A stretch of 64,000 bases of DNA, from NCBI GenBank assembly GCA_035772785.1, contig JAOCPU010000002.1, forward strand, positions 558,001 to 622,000, read 5' to 3'. Positions 58,579-64,000 of this stretch are shown in pieces. Source of the stretch: Phlebiopsis flavidoalba. Its lineage: Eukaryota > Basidiomycota > Agaricomycetes > Polyporales > Phanerochaetaceae. Below the pieces are notes generated by a model. It saw nothing but the letters and a program-made list of their open reading frames with translations, was not told where the DNA came from and did no database searches. Each line of letters starts with the position of its first letter. Positions within the stretch are counted from its first letter, which is position 1. A program made the position numbers and the translations under genes.

Positions 58579-60658
58579 ATGGTTCCTCTTTCTTTAATTT
58601 CTGTTCTCTTCGCAGCAGCGGGTCCATCGCTTGGCGCTACAATGACACGCCGCGCTTTGACACAATCGAACATTCAGGATTTCGCGGAGAATATCATTGT
58701 CATGCAGAATACCCTGCCAGGTTTCTTTGTTGAAATTGGACGTGGGCGGAAAAAAACGATTGGTACTTGTTCAGGTCGATTTCCAGAGGTATGTCCTAGG
58801 TCATCTTCATCTCCGCAGTAGTATTCACACAGCAGGTACTCAGTGCGGACTTGTTCGTTACTGGGGACCTGACGGGCTCCGACTCCTTCGGCTTCTCCAG
58901 CTCCGAAGCCCTAATCAACTATTCGTTCTTCAGTGAACCAGTAACAGGTGCGTCTACTTCCCAGTTGTTCGGAATTGCCTTCACCGAACTGTCGCAATAG
59001 ACACAGCGAGCATCGTGTGAGACCAACGTTTCCATTGGCGAGAGGACTATCCAACAAGCCTTCGGTAATGAGAGCTTACCCTGCACTAGAGGTTTATGCT
59101 CACGCGACGTAAAACCCAGCCTTCGACGCCAACTTCACTCTCAAAGACCTCACCGAAGCGTTCCCTCAATCGCCGGCACTCGGCGTCCTGGGACTCGGTC
59201 CGTCACCGTTGTCAGCAGTACGTAACGGTTTTGAAGACCGGCTATAGCCCAATCGACACTTTGGTATCGACTAATGCGACAAATCCCTATGTCACCATCT
59301 TCTTCATTGGGTCAGAGCCCGTCCAACCAAAGTCTGAGCGACACAACCGTTGCAGGATTCTTTACTGTTGTTGGCGAACCCGTGCCTCTCCCTGACTTCT
59401 TGCCCCCCATTGACGGCGTCAACGCCCCGGATGTTTCCAGCATTCACAACCAGACGGCTATCGCACTCGGCGTGGACAGCTCCTTCCCTGTCCAAAAATT
59501 TTCAATTAACAATGTCGACATCTCTCTCAACAGCTCCGTTTCAAACGCAGATGCCGGCACCTCCGTTGGTATCCTTTCCTCTGTTTTCTCCCTGGGTGCT
59601 CGTACCGGAATGGATTGCTCGCGCCGTCTATGGATCCGTGAAGGGCGCAGCCCTTGACTCGGACACAGGTCTCTGGCACGTGCCCTGTGGCACCAATATC
59701 ACGCTTTCGGTCACTATCGCAGACAGCGTTTTGTGATGTTTCGATCCCGAAAGCGTCGTCGTCACTCTTCCTGGGACTTCGCAGTGTGTCGGCTCGGTGA
59801 GCACCAGCTTGTATTCGTGCATCCTATATCATAGCTCACCCGAAACTACCTTAGTTTAAAGCCATCTCTCAGCCTGATCAGAACTGGGATATCTCGTTCG
59901 GAACATCTTTCCGTGGGCAAATATCTCTTATGACTAATGGATCAACTGCTCATCTGACTACGTAGTCGAAAACGTATACATCCTTCTTGGATACACGTCC
60001 ACGGATTTGTCGCAGCCCATCATGAAGCTTTTGCCTTACTCGGACATTCAAGGACTAGAGGCGTATACGTCCCTACTCGAGCATGGTGATGATCATGATA
60101 ATACCACTACATCTGTGTCCAGCAGTGTCCAGCAGACGAGCTCACCAGGACCATCTACTCGCTTCACTACTGTTACGGTCACGCATACACCCACGACGAC
60201 GGTCATGGTTGGTACCCCAAGCAGCTCTTTGATCCCTACGCCGGTCGTATCCTCTTCGACCTCTGTCTCGGCTACCGCTTCGGCCAGCTCGTCGATCTCG
60301 GGCGCGTTTCGCAGGCGCCCTTGATGTGGAGAGCTCACCTACCGCATCGAGCAATGACAATGCGAACGAGGTGAGTGTTTGGTGTCCACGAACGGAGGCA
60401 TTGGTTGAAGACGGTCCCAACTTACAGTTGAAAACCTACAACGATCATCAAACTTATGCGCTCGCGGGGCTTTCGGGCGCATTGCTGATTGCACTCATCG
60501 TTGCTTGCGTTCTAAGCAGTCGTCGCAAGACACCTGTCCAGCACTCGGCATACCGGAACATACACCTGGAAGAGTCTGCTGACAATTCAAGAGCTCTGTA
60601 TGGCCACGATGAAGAGTCGAAAACAAATATTCAGATACCATACCAAGATCGGATGTAA
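58579..60658 (+). CDS. Membrane-anchored pepsin-like aspartic protease (A1 family)
   Basis: Secretory-pathway endopeptidase. The start MVPLSLISVLFAAAGPSLGA is a signal peptide. The mature N-terminus has a GGKK..LVLVQVD segment (58,745-58,780), where the first catalytic Asp should be. A gap with an intron follows, then SADLFVTGDLTGSDSFGFSS (58,838). DANFTLKDLTEAFPQSPALG and VLGLGPSPLSA (59,125-59,220) match the family's GILGLG loop. GVDSSFPVQKFSINNVDISL is near 59,470. The second active-site position reads NADAGTS (59,547-59,564) where D-T/S-G-T/S is expected. VPEWIARAVYGSVKGAALDS and GLWHVPCGTNITLSVTIA follow (59,600-59,720), then VENVYILLGYTSTDLSQP (59,968). The C-terminus is a Ser/Thr stalk (60,095-60,310), one membrane helix (ALAGLSGALLIALIVACVLS, 60,460-60,520) and a short cytosolic tail ending YQDRM. 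Confidence 0.87.
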
Positions 60659-60659
60659 T

Positions 60660-61083
60660 CTCCTGCTGTTTCGTTTTTCCTTAGGTACCTGTGGCATGCG
60701 TCGTGCAACCTTATTCCTTTTCCGCACGGCCGGTGCGATTCTAGAGAAATGGACTGCTTTGGAGTCTGGTCGCCTCATGTATTTATATACCGATATAATA
60801 GCATCATACCTGTCACTCCTTTAGTTCATCGCCAAGCGTAGGCCTAGCATCTCACCTCAAATAATGAGAGCCATGATTTCAGTGAGGCAAGCGCTGAATC
60901 CATCTTATCTTATCTCAGCGCCACGTTCGCAATCAAGACCCTGATCGAAAGTTGTGACCAGAGTCAGACCGCGATAATTGGACTGAATGCTCCTCTCCTG
61001 CCGCACCGTCTTCCTGGCGAGCCGTATATCTCGAAAATCTGCTAGATTTTGTGCAACTATCTCATCGACGTCAAGGACAGTCA
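60660..61083. other. Spacer between protease and CysRS
   Basis: About 420 bases between two plus-strand genes. It contains the protease 3' region and the synthetase promoter; no clear TATA box or polyadenylation hexamer was seen. Confidence 0.4.
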
Positions 61084-64000
61084 TGGCGGTGCAGCAGCCA
61101 CCTTGGAAGCTGCCGCGAGCGCAAGACGGAGGAACCAGTCTTGAAAGTGTACAACTCCCTCACGCGAACGAAAGTCTGTCTCTCGTGAGCCTCCGTCAGT
61201 CTTTGCTTTGTGATCTGAAGTGTACCCGCCAGACGGAATTTGTGCCCTTGAATGGTCGTCATGTGAAGTGGTACAACTGTGGGCCCACTGTTTATGATGC
61301 TTCACATATGGGACATGCGAGGTGAGTTCCCGAGCTGTCAGTGTATCACAACCCAAAGACAGATCTGTGCCAGAAATTATGTCACACAAGATATCCTTCG
61401 AAGAATCATGTCAGACTACTTTGGATATGATGTTCATTTCGTCATGAACATCACCGATATTGACGACAAGGCAAGTGAACTGTTCAAGTGTACGGGTTTT
61501 CTGCTAACGTAGGTATGTACACGTAGATCATTATCCGTGCCCGTCAAAACCATTTGGTAGAATCAGATCGATTCCGGGAACAACACGCATCCCTGACTCC
61601 CGAATTACTTGAGATTGTGCTCAGTTCATGGCTCAGCTACGTCCAATCGAAAGTCTCCAAGGGTCTTCCGGACGGCGAGAAGCCAACACCCGGCACAGAG
61701 CCAGGAAGTATGGCTCAATCCTTGCCTCACGCTTTCAGATAAGTCCTGGAAACAGGATTGCTTGAAGCGCGATGAGAAGTTCGAGATGCACTTTACGGCA
61801 GCCGTACGTGGCGCTCTGTGTGAGAGCGTTTGTATCCATACTGACTGCGAACAGAACAAGGCTTTCGTAGCTATTCAAACCGGTCACGAAGCGGTGAAGA
61901 ACGGCCAGGCCGGAAGGAGGCCGCTCACAGCATTGGTGGATGAATCCCGGGGACATCGTCGCCCTGACCCTCGATAAGGAAGTGAGTTTGTCGATTCGTA
62001 CACGTTCACCGCCACCATATTCACACCGCGCAGCAAGGTTCGACCGTTACGGACCATTCAATTTTCCGCTCATTGTCCGCCTACTGGGAGGACCAATTTT
62101 TTCAAGGACATGCACCGTCTTCGGGTGCGAGACCCGGATACACTGACACGAGTCACCGAATACGTCCCGGAGATTGCATCGTTCGTTGACGGCATTATCA
62201 AAACGGCTATGGCTACGAAGTTGACGGGAGCGTGTACTTTGACACACGGCTTTCGACAAATCTGACGATCACGATTACGCTAAGCTCGAGCCGTGGAGTA
62301 AGGGCAATAGAGAGCTGTTGGAGGAGGGTGAAGGTAGGGCTGGATGGGCACTGCTCGACTATTTCCAGAGCTCACCTCACACTACCAGGGGGCGCTATCC
62401 GTTGCTACGGGTCGCCGCTCGGCTGCAGACTTTGCTCTCTGGAAGGCCTCTAAGCCTGGTGAACCTTCCTGGCCTTACCCCGTGGGGTCCTGGACGGCCA
62501 GGCTGGCATATCGAATGTTCCGTTATGGCGTCTGCTATCTTCGGTGACAGTATGGATATCCATTCTGGAGGAATTGATCTCGCATTCCCTCATCATGACA
62601 ACGAAATGGCGCAGTCTGAGGTACGTACTCACTTGGTGGTCATTCGGTTCATGGCCGCGTCAACCTGACATGCTCTCCCAGGCTTATCACAATTGCCCGG
62701 CCTGGGTCAATTACTTCATTCACACGGGTCATCTTCACATCGAAGGACTCAAGATGAGCAAGTCTTTGAAGAACTTCATCACTATTGATGTGAGCCGGGC
62801 GAATGTGCACGCATAGCACATGATAAGAACTCAATTGCCCCGCAGGAAATATTACAAAGATTTACTGCTCGTCAATTGAGGCTGGCGTTCTTGACCCAAT
62901 TATGGAACGCGAAGGTTTGACTTCTCGGAGTCCTTAATGACTGGAGAGGTTCGGAGTATCGAGACACACTTTTGAATGTACGCTTTCGCTCATCGCATAG
63001 AGGACAAAATGATAGCTGACGTTGCGCCTCGCAGAACTTTTTCACGACTGTCAAAGCCCTCGTGAGTCAGGCCCAGGCCGAGGGCCCTCGAATGGACGCG
63101 ACACATCGGTTTGGTGATGTCGAGACGGAGTTGACGGCAAGGTACGAATGAATAGCCTTATACAATTCGTGTTTCTGAAACGGGGTCACGACAGGTTCCA
63201 TGAATCACAATCAGCGTTCCGTGCAGCGTTGTGCGACTCCTTCAACAGCCGCCGAAGCTCTCGACGTCCTTCGGGACCTGGTATCACGGACCTACGTATA
63301 CATTAACTCTCGTGGCGCAAAAAATTGAGATTCTGTAGTGGAGCGAATTGCGCGCTGGATAGGACAGATGCTCCGCATGTTTGGACTGGGCGAGGGGGAG
63401 TCCTCAGAGATCGGCTGGGGTCAGGAGATCTCTGGAGAGGGTAACGTGAACGTAAGATTTCGCCCCTCGTATTTTGTGGGAATGGCCCCTCACGTATTGT
63501 CATCGTTTATAGCGAGAGGAGATCTTGATGCCATACCTCAGAACCTTGTCCTCCTTCAGGGATGGCGTGCGCCAGGTGGCCATTGCAAAAGGCGATCTGG
63601 CGCTCAAGGATATCCTGGCGCTTTGCGACAAACTCAGGGACGTCGACCTCGTGCCGTTAGGCGTTGCACTGGACGATCAAGAAGGTAATCCTTGTTCTCC
63701 TATACTCGCCTCATGTCGCCCATTCACGTACGTCAACAGATGGCAAGGCGTTGGTGAAACTCGTCCCTCCCGCTGAACTCATCAAAGCTCGCGATGAAAA
63801 GCGGGCTCAGGAACAGGCCAAGGCAGCGAGGAAAGCCGCATCTGTGGAGGCCGAGCGGCAGAAGCGAATCCAGAAATTGGAGAAGGGTCGTGTGCCGCCA
63901 CAGGAGAAGTTCAAGCCACCTCATGTCCAAGAGGGTCTGTACAGTAGCTGGGATGAGGACGGTCTGCCGCTTACCGATGGTGAGGGCAAAGAGCTCAGCA
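61084..64000 (+). CDS. Cysteinyl-tRNA synthetase, partial at right edge
   Basis: Class I synthetase charging tRNA-Cys. ATG at 61,084 ([11 protein letters not shown]); VYNSLTR and [20 protein letters not shown] lead to the HIGH-type motif ASHMGHAR, ending at GTGAGT (61,322). [20 protein letters not shown] and [11 protein letters not shown] follow, then an intron with a GC donor (AAG|GCAAGT). [59 protein letters not shown] (indel inside) and [20 protein letters not shown] follow. [16 protein letters not shown] is joined across one extra base to [20 protein letters not shown], then [20 protein letters not shown]. Zn ligands (two Cys, His, Glu) are all visible. [11 protein letters not shown] is the KMSKS signature (62,747-62,780). 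The helical tRNA-binding part and a Lys/Glu-rich tail ([20 protein letters not shown]) run off the window. Confidence 0.95.

Noticed and set aside
1..64000. CRISPR arrays, bacterial operons, integrated virus or retrotransposon
   Set aside because: No spaced direct repeats, no reverse transcriptase, integrase or capsid motifs, and intron-rich genes throughout; the only clear mobile element is the small TIR transposon.

Overview
The window looks like nuclear DNA of a filamentous basidiomycete, most likely an Agaricomycete. Genes on both strands are cut by many short GT-AG introns of about 50-80 bases. The families are typically fungal: a Vpr-type secreted subtilase, WOPR (Gti1/Pac2) regulators, an arrestin-domain protein, F-box proteins, a membrane-anchored pepsin-like protease, sphingosine-1-phosphate lyase, a GEF1-type CLC channel and V-ATPase subunit c''. 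I cannot name a genus from sequence alone. No operons, CRISPR arrays or complete rRNA genes are visible.

Nearly every recognisable gene is broken by small insertions and deletions, including housekeeping genes that should be intact (cysteinyl-tRNA synthetase, V-ATPase c'', the ARFRP1-like GTPase). Several sit at homopolymer runs, while splice sites and catalytic motifs are kept. The simplest reading is an unpolished long-read contig rather than mass pseudogenisation. Exon limits below are therefore approximate, and families were recognised by following conserved motifs from frame to frame.

Layout. 1-2,959: subtilisin-like protease (-), running off the left edge. 3-7.8 kb: poorly interpretable, with two weak coding segments and a C19 tract. 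7.8-10.6 kb: sphingosine-1-phosphate lyase (+). 13.1-14.7 kb: arrestin-domain protein (+). 18.1-19.0 kb: small cupin protein (+) with a clear TATA box. 19.3-20.9 kb: F-box protein (-). 21.4-22.0 kb: unidentified small protein (-). 23.3-24.7 kb: acidic/basic low-complexity protein (+). 24.9-28.6 kb: CLC chloride channel/exchanger (-), directly downstream of V-ATPase c'' (28.6-29.8 kb, -), which is head to head with an ARFRP1/Arl3-type GTPase (29.8-30.8 kb, +). 31.2-33.1 kb: C2H2 zinc-finger factor (-). 35.9-36.8 kb: a 933-bp non-autonomous DNA transposon with 20-bp terminal inverted repeats and an 8-bp target duplication. 38.9-41.0 kb: WOPR regulator A (+). 41-55.7 kb: gene-poor, with a C18 tract and a 21-bp minisatellite. 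55.9-57.1 kb: WOPR regulator B (-). 58.6-60.7 kb: membrane-anchored aspartic protease (+). 61.1 kb to the right edge: cysteinyl-tRNA synthetase (+).

The clearest functional neighbourhood is the CLC / V-ATPase c'' / Arf-like GTPase trio, all linked to Golgi-endosome-vacuole acidification and trafficking. The two WOPR genes, 15 kb apart, share an intron at the same codon and phase, so they are probably paralogues. I found no convincing new defence, mobile or biosynthetic system.
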